Shown: piece by piece, positions 31,095 to 42,099 of the stretch
Layout: every line of letters begins with the position of its first letter
How positions within the stretch are numbered: the stretch's first letter is position 1
Position numbers and translations under genes: made by a program
Assembly: GCA_964036275.1 (NCBI GenBank)
Contig: OZ038439.1
Location: 5,599,912-5,663,911 of the forward strand
Direction: 5' to 3'
Length of the DNA stretch: 64,000 nucleotides
DNA from: Litoditis marina
Taxonomy: Eukaryota > Nematoda > Chromadorea > Rhabditida > Rhabditidae
The notes under the pieces: generated by a model
What the model was told of the DNA's origin: nothing
Database searches by the model: none
Seen by the model: the letters and a program-made list of their open reading frames with translations, nothing else

Positions 31095-31168
31095 GTCTTT
31101 CCGGTCGGCTCTGGTTCGTTTGTCCAGAAAAACTTCGCGCACGACAAAGAACGAAAAATGGATGAGAG
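31095..31168 (+). CDS. Candidate exon, best member of its family
   Basis: The segment follows TTTTCCAG and ends GAG|GTGAGT (74 nt, phase 0 in, phase 2 out). It is open: VFPVGSGSFVQKNFAHDKER, then KMDE. Related segments with the same GAGAG|GTGGG donor region occur at 28619, 31448 and 32258. No function is recognised. Confidence 0.35.
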
Positions 31169-31447
31169 GTGAGTTTATAGATATTTTATTACTTCAAATT
31201 ATTTGTTCGTATTTTACGGGACAAAAAGAAAATCCGAGAAAAAAAGTTAACGGAAAAATACAAGTTTTCTTGAGAACTGATGTTTTCTACGTGCGAACAG
31301 AGCTTGACAAAGTTTGAAACGTTATGAGATGTTTACATTTCACAATGCCTCAACTGTATACAGATTTTTCACTATCTCTTTCTCTGCTTGCTTTTTCTGA
31401 TTTATCACATTTTTCATCAAATTATAAAAAATTGCAACATTTTTCAG

Positions 31448-31512
31448 TTTTGTTTGGCTGGTTCCACTTCCTGCGTCGAGTTTGGCGGCAATTAACAGGA
31501 AATGGAACAGAG
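31448..31512 (+). CDS. Candidate exon, related to 31095-31168
   Basis: The segment follows ATTTTTCAG and ends GAG|GTGGGA (65 nt). Two frames are open (LFGWFHFLRRVWRQLTGNGT is one), so the frame is unsettled. Confidence 0.25.
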
Positions 31513-32257
31513 GTGGGACAAGTTCAACTCAGGAACATTAGCGCTAATTAGCAGCGCAAAGCTAATCCTCAAATTCGAATTTTACCGAAAGAGGTATTAA
31601 AACTACTAAATGGAATATGAGTAGATAATACGTATTAAACAGTACGAAAAAGTGCTTCTCAGAATGAGTTTCCAAGCAAAATCCTTTTTGAATGTTATTT
31701 GTGAGGAAAAAAACTTCTTGCTTCATGCATGCTGGTCGGATGAGAATAATAGTTCCAACGTATGATGACATGTTATAATCTTAACCATGATCGTCCGAAT
31801 GTTATTGATGATATTATTGATTATGTATATTTTTCGAACATTTTCAATATGAAAACGCACTTTGGGTTAGATGAGGTCGCAGGGAAATTGCGAAATTAGC
31901 AGGAATTACGTTAAAACTAGCACGCTATTTAGCACCTAATTTCCATGAATTTCTTGGTTTTCAATAAGAAAATGCAGGAGAGCAGTAAAAAGAAATCAAT
32001 CTTTTATGAAAACCGAGTTGGAAACGTCGAGACTAGCAACACCACACACTAGCATAAGAATAACCGGGTCGGTCTGCCTGATTCGCTATTCTACTGTAAG
32101 ATAATGCTGTTTATTGAGTTTTATTAGTAGTAAAACATAATTACACTTAGGATCTCAACTAAGTTTCACGAATGTAGAACTGGTTCTATGAACTTCACAT
32201 TTGTATTTGATCGTTCATCACATTGTTTGGTTGAATTATGTTTAATTCAACTTGCAG
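31513..32257. other. No gene recognised
   Basis: AT-rich. The minus-strand open stretch at 31562-31771 has no splice context, and I leave it out. Confidence 0.4.
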
Positions 32258-32338
32258 TTAAGGTTGGTTGTTTGTCGTTTGGTTCGGCTGGACAGCATTG
32301 GTGAACGGCAAAGGGGGACATTTACATACAATAAAGAG
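32258..32338 (+). pseudogene. Exon-like segment, same family, interrupted
   Basis: The segment follows CTTGCAG and ends GAG|GTGGGC. It has TTTGGTTCGGCTGGACAGC like its relatives, with stops in the homologous frame. Confidence 0.25.
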
Positions 32339-32838
32339 GTGGGCGATGTTTAAAATAGTCTGAAATTTCATCAACCATGATGATAGATTTCCTAATAAAA
32401 CTCAGTGAATTTCAGCTATGTTTCAAGAGTAGAAGCACCACGTACAATATACGATCACTCTCAAATGGAGTGAAAGTTGCAACAATCGCAGGGATTGTTC
32501 GATAGTGACCTAAGGTAATATTATTCTTCATTTTTCATAGTTTATCGGCTCCATGTTCAATTTCTGAAGAGTAGGAGCAAACGTTTGTAGTCAAACTCAC
32601 ACTATGCGCGGACACTACCGTGATCAAACTACAAAGTTCATGAAACATTGTCAGTAAAATACATTCCGTGTAATTTGCGTTCACAGGTCGAATTCCACAA
32701 TTTATATCAGTTTTGGAAATATTCTGAGCGCGTTGGCCTAATTGAAGAGTAAACACGTATGTTGTAGTTTGTCACGAATAATCATCACGTGCATTAAACT
32801 ACAAAAACTGCAAAATGACCAACATCTCGGATAATTCA

Positions 32839-32887
32839 GTGTCACGGCCCCCGCCGACTCAAAATCTCAGTCGGCGGCGGCCGTGAC
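32839..32887. other. Long subterminal hairpin
   Basis: TGTCACGGCC...GCCGACT pairs with AGTCGGC...GGCCGTGACA around a loop CAAAATCTC. The right end of the insertion (37697-37709) repeats GGGGCCGTGACAC. Confidence 0.85.
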
Positions 32888-33887
32888 AAATTATTAAAAA
32901 CAACGATTTCGTTTGCGCGCTCAGTGGCGCACGATGTTTACAACGTGCGGTTGGCATAGTGGAGCGACTTAACCGTTTTCGAAATTTATCGACCATCTCT
33001 CTCTCACGGTGAGACCGCTCCCCAATTATTTGGAGTTTTGCCCGCAGTTGAAAAACGGCTTACCCCGCCAATTGAAATGCGGCCGGTCATCAGCCTAGAC
33101 AGGGCGCGTACCCGCGCGGAAAAAATGTACTGTAGCTTTTTGGCACGATGCTTGGTTGAAATTCGCATTTAATTTATCAGAAAGTGCGCTCCATTATTAA
33201 AACCGCTCGTGCATTATACGCGGTGCGGTTTTGTCTTTCCTCTGTTTTTTCACTTGGACCGTTTTTGTCGAGCGGTCTCACCGTGCTCTGTTTCGTTTTT
33301 AAATTTTATTTACTCATTTCAACTGTATTTTTTATGTTTTTCTCCACTATTCATCAATTCTTCACTTGTGGTGGCTGTTTGGTGATTTCTGATTGTCTTT
33401 TCCCTCTTATTCTCCATTCTAAGTTTTCGGAAAAACCGCAAAGCACCAAATCACGTTTTATAATTATTTAACACAACAAAACTATTCTGATATAAGAACA
33501 TGCATGTTCGATGGAAAATTCATCTTTTCTTCCGCCTCGCTGTGTGAGTGCGACCCTATCAGAACTCGGACAACTCCCCATCTTCTTACTTTACGAATAA
33601 TATTATGAAGTGTATGATTTATTATTCTAAGTACTATATTTTATTGTTTTCAAGGCAAAGACTTAGTTGAATTATCTGTTATTCTCTCAATTAATATAAC
33701 ATTTTTTTTTTCTTAAAACGCTTATTCATGAGAAATCGGTAAAAAATCCTGAAAAACAAGAGGATTCGTTCTGATTTTGAGGAGAGTTTAGTTGTCGCAC
33801 GCGTCGCGGAGGGGGGGGGGGTCATTTGATTGCTAATTTCATTCAGGAGTTTTATTCTTAAGTGTTCTCGATATTTACAACTTTCAG

Positions 33888-33994
33888 CTTTTTTGCAACC
33901 ACCGCTCCTTCCACGCCTCCACCAAGCTACACGCATGACAACCGAGCGAATGGCAGTCGTTCTCTTCTCTTCAAGTTTTGGCGGCCTATTTCCG
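33888..33994 (+). CDS. Candidate exon inside the 4.9-kb insertion
   Basis: The segment follows CAACTTTCAG and ends TCCG|GTAAGT (107 nt). One frame is open: FFATTAPSTPPPSYTHDNRA and then NGSRSLLFKFWRPIS. It is GC-richer than its flanks, with proline-rich and basic content. It may be a captured gene fragment, which is common in Helitrons. There is no family assignment. Confidence 0.35.
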
Positions 33995-33999
33995 GTAAG

Positions 34000-35102
34000 T
34001 TTTCCGTTTTGTTTTTTTGCCTTGCTAGGTGCTAGCTAATATTATGAACGCGCACTGCATGTGTCAGAATTTGACGATTTGTAGTTCTAACTTCTCAAAC
34101 GTACGTAAAATACCCTCTTGTTTTTATGTTGACTGATGCTCACTTTTTGGGGTAATGTTATAGATTCTCGGGGAAACTTTCAAAAACTTCGTGTTTTTCA
34201 ATGATAAATGCTCACGCTCACATTTTTCGACCCGATGTGAACCTTTTTCACGTATGGGAGTATTGAGGCATTATCTAGATCTAGAATACTGCACTGAATG
34301 TCAGAAAACTAAGATTCTTATTGGGGAGTTGCGAGAACTCGCTCACCTTTGATGCAACTTGTACTAGATAGATGATTTGAGGCCATACACCCGTAAAGTG
34401 CCGAATTGCGGCTATTCTATAAAAAGTAACCGATTTTTCGATTCAAATACAATTCGAGGGTTTTTAATAAAACTGTTCCTCTTTATGGATGGGCAAAGGG
34501 CAGAAGGGAGTCCGCCTATTCTGTTTTTAGGCTACTCAGAGCTCGGACAACTTTAGCACAGTATGTTTTAGACATGTCAATAGGGAAAATATTTTTTGAA
34601 GACAAAAATTAAATCTATATGGTAGAAGTTCCGGCAAGTTTAGATTCGCTTCGCTCCATTTTCTCACCTGCACGCTGCACGTTAGCCTTATAGTTCTTGT
34701 TCTTACTAGAAAAGTGTGCTGATGTGTAGCTTCCACACTTTCACTGTATGCAAATATTTCCTTCACATTTCACGCCCCGATAGAATATCTGTCTACGGGT
34801 GTATGCTTTTCTTCTACTCCTCTGAGTCAAGTTACTGCTCCATTCCCTGACAGGATCACGTAAGCATTTCGTGCACGATGAAATGTATTGTGTATCGTGT
34901 ATGTTAAAAACACACACACCAGTACTATTATTAAAAAAGTCATTTTTCTCTCATTCAAATATGCAAAACTTCTGAATTCCTGTTAGAAATAGGCAATTTC
35001 TCCTCATATTGACGAAAACATAGCCCGTTTTGTGAATTTTGGTGATTATTCGGAGAACTTAATCGGAGTATTGTTGAAAAATATAGCAATGAGGCAGATT
35101 CC
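34000..35102. other. No gene recognised (within insertion)
   Basis: AT-rich DNA with no supported exon. Confidence 0.4.
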
Positions 35103-35536
35103 GCGACAACTCGTCCCCGTGCGTCGCGTGTGCGACAACTCGTCTCTCATCATGCGACAACTCGTCCCCTGTGTTTTATCACAAAACCAGCTAAAAGCTG
35201 GGTTTCAAAGTGAAATTACATTCCGCAAAGTTTCCTGCTCATTATTATATACGAATTCACTATAGATACCTCAGAAAAACTGGTTTACTCGTCACATGTT
35301 TAGAGAAAACAAGAAATTGATAAAAATTATGAAAATTTCAGCAAAATATGATATATCTTGGTTATTTCGATTGTTTTCTATTCCTAAAGTTCTCTACTAT
35401 CGTTAGTATGGATTTTAACCTAGTCACCACTCAAATTTATTGAGTTTCAAGCTGATTTGAGCACTTTTTGAGCTAGGGACGAGTTGTCGCATCTTCGGGG
35501 ACGAGTTGTCGCACGCAATGCGGGGACGAGTTGTCC
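35103..35536. repeat. Inverted element with tripled terminal motif
   Basis: GCGACAACTCGTCCCC occurs three times at 35103-35169. Its reverse complement GGGGACGAGTTGTCGC occurs three times at 35475-35536. About 305 bp of AT-rich DNA lies between. The symmetric triplets suggest a small foldback or MITE-like element nested in the 4.9-kb insertion. Confidence 0.8.
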
Positions 35537-36118
35537 GTAAACGATGAGGCACAAGATTGAGATTGGCTAGCATAAAAAAGACAAATGGTCGGAGGTTGAA
35601 GTTTTCGTCCGCTAATTGTGATAAAAAAAACTTTATGAAAAGAAAAACATGTTATTAGTTATTACACTTTTATTTTTATAGGAGTGTCTTACCGACGCTC
35701 GTGTCGCTCGGACGTGGCTTTAACTCAGGCTTTCTACCAGCCCCACGTGGACACTAATCATATGTGTTTCCATTGTGGACATCTTCAGTAAAGGTGTAAA
35801 GGTCAGTTTCTTTTCTCGTACATTTCACAGTGCTCGTTTCAAAAATGTGTGAGCAGCTCCCTATGGTGCCAGGGGCTGTAAATTCTCTGAGCGGAGAGTC
35901 ATATCGATATATTAAGTTTTTTTTGGCTGGTAGTAAGAACTTCTGCATTTGTCTCGATCAAATATGAGATGAGGCACTCTCACTGGGACAATTGGTTTTT
36001 TTCACAACTTACACTCAAAATAATAATATGATGGTTTTATACCTCACTAACACAGAGTTTGTTGCTTTCATTCAAAAATCACTTCCCTGTTATCTTGAAG
36101 CATCAGGACGCGAGTATA

Positions 36119-36242
36119 TTAAAGAAGGACGATTATCTGGTCCAATCGCAACGGTTCAGTCCTTTAAATTGCAATACATTTTTCAACTGCAGTTTAAAGG
36201 ACCGTTGACACGATATTGGTCCACATAATCGACCTACTTTAA
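36119..36242. mobile_element. Palindromic MITE family B copy
   Basis: TTAAAGAAGGACGATTATCT at the left and GGTCCACATAATCGACCTAC at the right, with inner arms as in 15780-15911 but the loop in the opposite orientation. Confidence 0.75.
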
Positions 36243-36304
36243 ATCAACAAATTTAATGCTTCCGTTGTCATTATCGATAACTAACATAGCATTTACTTTT
36301 CTAG

Positions 36305-36364
36305 GATCTGCTTTATCGGGCAGTGGAGCCCGAAAGATTCTCACTTCCATCGAAAAGAGGAATG
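36305..36364 (+). CDS. Candidate exon inside the 4.9-kb insertion
   Basis: The segment follows ACTTTTCTAG and ends ATG|GTGAGG (60 nt). It is open: DLLYRAVEPERFSLPSKRGM. Short and unconfirmed; possibly part of the same captured gene as 33888-33994, though the phases differ. Confidence 0.3.
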
Positions 36365-37262
36365 GTGAGGCAACTGGAACCCTAGTTCTCACATTGGACA
36401 TTGAACTTCAACTAGGATGATCGGCAGAGCAGTATCAATTACATACGTATGTCACTCGTTCGAACGTTGTATATCTTATTTGTCACTCGTTCGGTGATTG
36501 GTTCCATATTTGTATTTGTGATACCAAATCGAAGTAACTAGCGAAAAGGCAGGATCTAGTTCCTGGGTAATCAGTTAAATATTTTCTGTTAACAACTATA
36601 TAACCGAGTATTTCTCACAAAAACAACATATTACCACGTGATTCCCATAGAAATGCTTGCTGGCTAACCCGGTGTGCGTGTGAGGTTCTATAACTTTGAT
36701 CAATAGTAATTCTTATGCAGTCACTTGTGTTGTGTATGTTCGTATACCTTTTCGAATTTATGCATGGTCTAGTGAAGGTGTCCGAATAGTAAGAGAAATT
36801 CGAAAAACGGACTACTTTTCGCAAAAAAAAAACGAGAAAGTTTGTCTATTCTAATTGCAAAATTATCCATTTGGACGTGTTATAATCCAATAACGAACTA
36901 CTAATGTGTCGAATACTCGGACCTTACTGGTGCTGGTATATCAATTTATGCCTGAACATGTATGTTTTTCAATAACAAAATGGGTAATTTTGGAATTAGT
37001 AAGAACCGACTGGTATTTGACTGCTACGTTGTTACTATTATGTATTTGCCAGATTTATTTATAACTACTTTTCATTTATCTTAGGCTGGCGACTCCTATT
37101 AGTTTTATCAGATCAAAAGGTCAAAATATCTTGAATGCTTTCCCGTTCTCTTGGCTGTGAACTGTGCACACATATTTGTATTTTTCCTTTTATTTCTCTA
37201 ATATGTCCATAATGTTCTATGTTTTAACAAGTTCAAGTGTTTATATATTATTTTAATCCCTT
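36365..37262. other. No gene recognised (within insertion)
   Basis: AT-rich. CACTCGTTCG occurs twice near 36454-36490. Confidence 0.4.
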
Positions 37263-37374
37263 TACATAAGGACTATTATGTGAATCAATCATGTTTCACC
37301 CTCTCTTCTTGAAAAATTGCTTGATTGCATTTAAAATTGAGTTTAGGATAAGATTCACATAATATTCCTTTTTT
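37263..37374. mobile_element. Degenerate palindromic MITE family B copy
   Basis: AAGGACTATTATGTGAATCA at the left and GATTCACATAATATTCCTT at the right, with the inner arms decayed. Confidence 0.5.
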
Positions 37375-37784
37375 AGCTCGTACTCTCATGTTATTGGACA
37401 GAGGACATTTTGAAATGTGCTTTTTGCCTTATTCTTAATGTGTTAGAAAGTTCTGGTAAGTTTGTAGTTTGTATACATGTTTCAATTTCATTTGTGTTAT
37501 CATTAAGTGTTTGTTTCGTTTCCAAGATTGTATAGTGTAGTTTTCAATTATATGCATAATATATTATCTAACAAGGTAATTTATTTTCCATGAATAAATA
37601 AATAATTATATAATTTCTCTTGTTGTGTCGTTTATGGTGAGGTTTCAATATTGAATATAGTGAAAATCGTGAACGAGCGTTTTGTCACTAGGCGGATGGG
37701 GCCGTGACACGTTTTGCTCATAGATGCACCGTTCAATCTTGATTTCCTCAGAGCGAAATGTTCCAATCAATAACTTTGTTTCAG

Positions 37785-40700
37785 AAACGAATCGCCCTGC
37801 GTTGCTTCATGATTGTGAGAAAATCAGGGTTTTTCTGTTATCAGGTATAGTTTTATGGCAGAAGCAATTTTTTTTATGTTAATAAAGTTAGTTTCGAAGT
37901 ACCGACTTCGCCTGTTTCACAAGTACAACGTTTTCCACTTGCTTGATTGTTGGTTTGGTGTACCGGCGATGCGTGTCTATGCTAGAACATTCCAACAGCT
38001 TCAGCACGTTTTGCATTTCTTATTTCACACACATTTTGCGACATGCGTATCCCAGTTGAACCTGATAGCAGAAAATCACTGTATGTTTGAGGATGCGCGG
38101 GTTGAGAGGAAAATGCCAGAATGTTAATGTTTTCACTACCCAGCTCATTTCAGGTGAGAACTATGCTAACAGGCCGTCTAACGGTAAAACATGAAGAAAA
38201 AACAGTGAATATCGACTAATGATGATGAGTTTTAAGTACCCTACTTTTTTCTACAGTTTTCATACCATTTTCATCTTTTTTGTATGGTGGTGTTTTCAGT
38301 GACATGGTCAGAGTTGCGAGAAGTTCTAGAAGACGAGCTCCGGTTCTGTTGCGAATTGTTCATTTGTGGAGAACTACATGTAAAGGTACCATTTCTGAGG
38401 GTCATCTTTTTTTTTATTTGAATGGTTCATTTCTGAGAACACTTTACAAAAACCGAAAGAGCTTGACATTTTGAGAAAACTGCTGAACCCCATGAACATT
38501 CTCAGTTCACATGACACTTTTAAATGATTTCCGAGTTTTCAAAACTGACAATGTTGGAGATTCAGGACGACATTAATTTTTGAAATGGCTCTCTCTGTCT
38601 ATTGCCCGAGATTTTTGTAGACAAGTTGTTTTTTGGAGTAAATTTTGTCATTAAGAACTTTATTCAGGTTTTGATGTTCCAGAGTTGGAAGTCGTGAGTA
38701 GACTGATAAACTGGATACTGATTTTTCATCAAATCTCTGAAATAAGGTGATAATCACAGTCTTTCCACCCAAAAGTTTGAAGAGTAACACGAAAGTTATT
38801 TTTCTGCGTTTATCGTCAAAACCAAGCGCGTGCAATATGTATATGCACACTGGTTAGATATTTATGAGTTCATTAATTCGCTGAGAGATCTGAGTTCCGA
38901 ATTCACAATGAAATAGAATTCACGTTCGTAGTCAAACGTATAGTCTTTCAGTGGGCCACGTTTTTTCGCTGGATTCCGTAATTTTATACTCCGTTTTTTT
39001 TCAGTTTCAGTTCGTTGTCCGAATCGGTATACAACGTGGGCCTGGGTGGACTGCACTGTTCATCTCAAACACTCCTCCCACTTCCAACCAGGTATGATTG
39101 GTTTTTCAATCGAATTTAGTGTACAACCTCCTCAATCCTACGCAAACAGCTACATTATACATTTAACCTACTTATAACAGTTTTCTCTGATGACTGCTGA
39201 TGCAAAATCATAAACCGAAATCTTCGATTTTCCAAAAGCATTCCCATCCCACATTAACAACAATTTAGAAGATTGGAGATAAAACTATAGAAGATCATGT
39301 AACGAAAAGAGCTGTACGTGGTATGAGTCGAACTGATTGGCTAGACTGATTTTTTCTCGAACGGTAACGCATTCGAACATTTTAAGAAAAACTTATCATG
39401 TCGAACTTAACCTAAGTAACAAACAACTTAGTGACGTTGAACGGAAATTTGTCCGATTGTCTCGCAGACAGGTACGGTATCTGACCGTCTTAGAAAACAG
39501 ATTCTTCCAGTTTCCCTCGGGGAGATTACTGTGAATATTTGTTCTATTGCGCCGACTTTGCGAAAACAGAGAACATGCTATTTATTTGATTTATTCAGAA
39601 GTGTCAAAAAATGGTCTGCTGGAGTGTCTTCGTGGAAGTGATACGTTGGTAATGGAAACCCCCGTATTTGGTTAGTTTCAAAAGTGGTAGATTGAGGTCT
39701 TTCTGCTTTTTCATATCTCGTTCACTAGATTTTGCAGTTTCTGGAGTTAATTAAAACGTATCGGTTATAAACTGTTTTCCTCCATTTTGAACTCCAAGAA
39801 AGTTCCTGCACTTAGGGTGTACTTGTCAGAAAATCGCTTGATCTGGTGACTCTACATTTTGAAGATTACAGAATTGAAATTAAATTCGGAACGTATGGCA
39901 TGAAAACTGGCAATTTCAAATCCGTGTTTTTGTCCAGAATCCCGAGTGCCTCGGTCCAGAAGTAGAAAAATCATCTCAACAAGTCGCTTAAATTATGAAT
40001 ATATACCGGAGGCCGTATTCATGACATTCAGTAGTTCCCATCCTTCTCTGAGCTTCCTCAAACATATGCTATTACTCTGCTCTCACATCCCGCCAGGATT
40101 TGTCCCTAAATAGTGAGCGAATCGAGAGATGCAGGATGAGATAGTGATGCCGGGAGTTGCTTTGAAAAATTGTCTTGAATTGGATATTCTAGATAGTGGT
40201 ACATTTCAATTTTCGGAGTCTGGTCCTTTATTTTGTGAACTGAATTCAGTCTCCCTTCATGATACGCATATCCTATTAGTGCTACCCAGCGCTGAATTAT
40301 TCTGAATGTCCCATCGGTACTGTACATGAGAAAGACATCACAACTTGAGAACACAATGATGAACTGTAGTGGAGTATCCACTAGGTTGTAGTTGTAGTCT
40401 AATCCAGATAAGCAACTAGATTTTCGATCGAAAATGAACAGACATATTATTTATATACGACCAGATACTGGTAGAACAATACACTATACGGACTTGCATT
40501 ACAAATTGCGATCACCATAGTGACTGTTCTTCAATACAATTCTAACCTGAGAACGTTTGTCCGTGGTGAATTAGACGGAAAATTACCCAATTAGTCGTCT
40601 GTTCACGTGTGCGTCGAATACAATGTAGTGTGTTTCACGCATTTCAAGTTTCAAACTATGCCATAAAGCTGACTTACTCGCCTGTTATTCAATAGAAAAT

Positions 40701-41543
40701 ATGTAAGAAAAATATAATTGCTCCCCGAATTCTGCTAGTTTCAGGTCGCCATAAAGATTTGGGGACTGGTCTCTTCCACACTCATTCCTCATTCACTCAT
40801 TCCATCGCTCCCAATAAGGTATGTATATTCTCACTGAGACTTTGACAGCGTGTCAACGGAACTTCGGATGATTATGTTTCATAAATACAACAGATTTCAT
40901 GGAAATGTATTAAACAAAAAATTAAGAGTTCCTTAGACAGTTAATTGCAGATTTTCTATTAGCTAGCTATAATCCTCATCAATCCGATGTGAACATCTAT
41001 AGTGTTAGATGCAAACAACGTTTCTTGACAACTGTTTATGGAAGGACCAAAAAACTAAGAAGAGATTGTAATACACTGAGAGAGTCCACGTAAAAAGGAT
41101 AGAGCTAACTAGGTGCAACTTGAATAGTCACGTAAAGTTAGCATTCTAATGAGCAAGCGTGCACTTTGTCATTGCACGTTTCTGATTTCTGCTGTGTTCA
41201 ACATGTTTCATGTTGTATAAATTTTGAAACTATACTTTCTGGTGTCAAAATGACAAACCCAAAAGAACCAGTTGACTTAGCCTTATTCATATCTTTTTGA
41301 ATATTCTTTCCGAACTTTCTTCCGTGGAATTTTTGATTGTAGAAAGTTCGGAAACATGATCAAAAGTCAAAACATAGTTTGTCGAATGGTTTTTTTCAGG
41401 TTTGGGAGTTTTCTGAAGCCGCTGATGACAACTGTCACGAACAAATGATGGAAAGGTACGGTGGTTCGCAACTCGAGTTTCTATATGAAAACTGGGCAAG
41501 TAATATTCTATTCAACCCCCCTCCCCCTTTTCAGATTAATGTG
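37785..41543 (+). CDS. Candidate multi-exon gene, copy 1, unknown function
   Basis: Candidate exons with good splice sites are 37785-37844, 38300-38385, 38668-38746, 39005-39091, 40745-40818 and 41400-41455 or beyond. In 38300-38385 the frame TWSELREVLEDELRFCCELF (then ICGELHVK) is supported because most copy 1/copy 2 differences are synonymous. 38668-38746 reads FDVPELEVVSRLINWILIFH; its one coding difference is synonymous. 39005, 40745 and 41400 can be joined in phase as SVRCPNRYTTWAWVDCTVHL ..., RHKDLGTGLFHTHSSFTHSI ..., VWEFSEAADDNCHEQMMER. Another phase chain also ends in a stop, so the full model is unresolved. The CxxC-like FCC...ICG part faintly resembles the RING-like gene downstream. 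Identity is unknown. Confidence 0.45.
41111..41217 (+). mobile_element. MITE family A copy, truncated (copy 1)
   Basis: The core AGTCACGTAAAGTTAGCATT, TGTCATTGCACGTTTCTGAT and CAACATGTTTCATG. The same insertion sits at 52551-52657, so it predates the segmental duplication. Confidence 0.65.
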
Positions 41544-41943
41544 TGAAACTGGAAGGATTTTGTGTATATGTACTTCGTTTTGAGTTTATTTAAGCCCTTA
41601 ATTTATTCCTAATTATGTGTTTTCCGACGCTTAGCATCAAACTGTTACCACATGTTAGTATCAGTACTATTCTAATTGGATTAGGATATATGAAGAATAT
41701 TTTACTCTTCACGTTTTTTAACCAAATTTTCTTATTTTAGAAGGAGTATCTGTAAGAGTGCGATAGGAACAAGAATAACAGAAAAATGAAGAGCAAAAAA
41801 GAATGAAGAAGAGAAGAAAGAAAAAAGAAGAGAAGAAAGAAAAAAGAAGAGAAGAAGAATCAGCAACGATGGATATTTCTCACTCCCCTCTCCATGGCGC
41901 AAGAGATCGCATGGGGAAGGGGCATATTATTTTATTTTGATCT

Positions 41944-41996
41944 ACCCAAAATTGACCATGTGGCCAACTAATTTAGTATACATGGTCAATTTGGGA
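41944..41996. other. Hairpin (17-bp stem), copy 1
   Basis: ACCCAAAATTGACCATG pairs with CATGGTCAATTTGGGAGT. The same structure is at 53359-53411. It lies between the GAA-rich segment and the satellite. Confidence 0.7.
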
Positions 41997-42099
41997 GTGT
42001 ATTTTGGCTCTTTTCCCTGATTTTCAGTTTTCCTGCAAGTTTATTATTGGATAGGACAGAGATAATCACACACAGAAAAAAACTGAAAAAAGATACGCG

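Larger units (their letters stand above)
32824..37724. mobile_element. 4.9-kb insertion between A and T, Helitron-like
   Basis: Copy 2 has the uninterrupted site ACCAACATGCACCG at 49407. Here the same site is split exactly between A and T, with no target duplication. The left end is TCTCGGATAATTCAGTGTCA and the right end, reversed, is TCTATGAGCAAAACGTGTCA; both then read CGGCCCC. A long hairpin lies just inside the left end (32839-32887). A|T insertion, TC ends and a subterminal hairpin fit Helitron-type elements. However, the canonical CTRR 3' end is not seen and no Rep/helicase coding is recognised, so it would be non-autonomous. Confidence 0.55.

Noticed and set aside
37845..38090. Precise intron loss in copy 2
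   Set aside because: The 5' break fits a donor, but the 3' break leaves an extra GAG and is not a CAG acceptor; I report it only as an indel at an exon edge.
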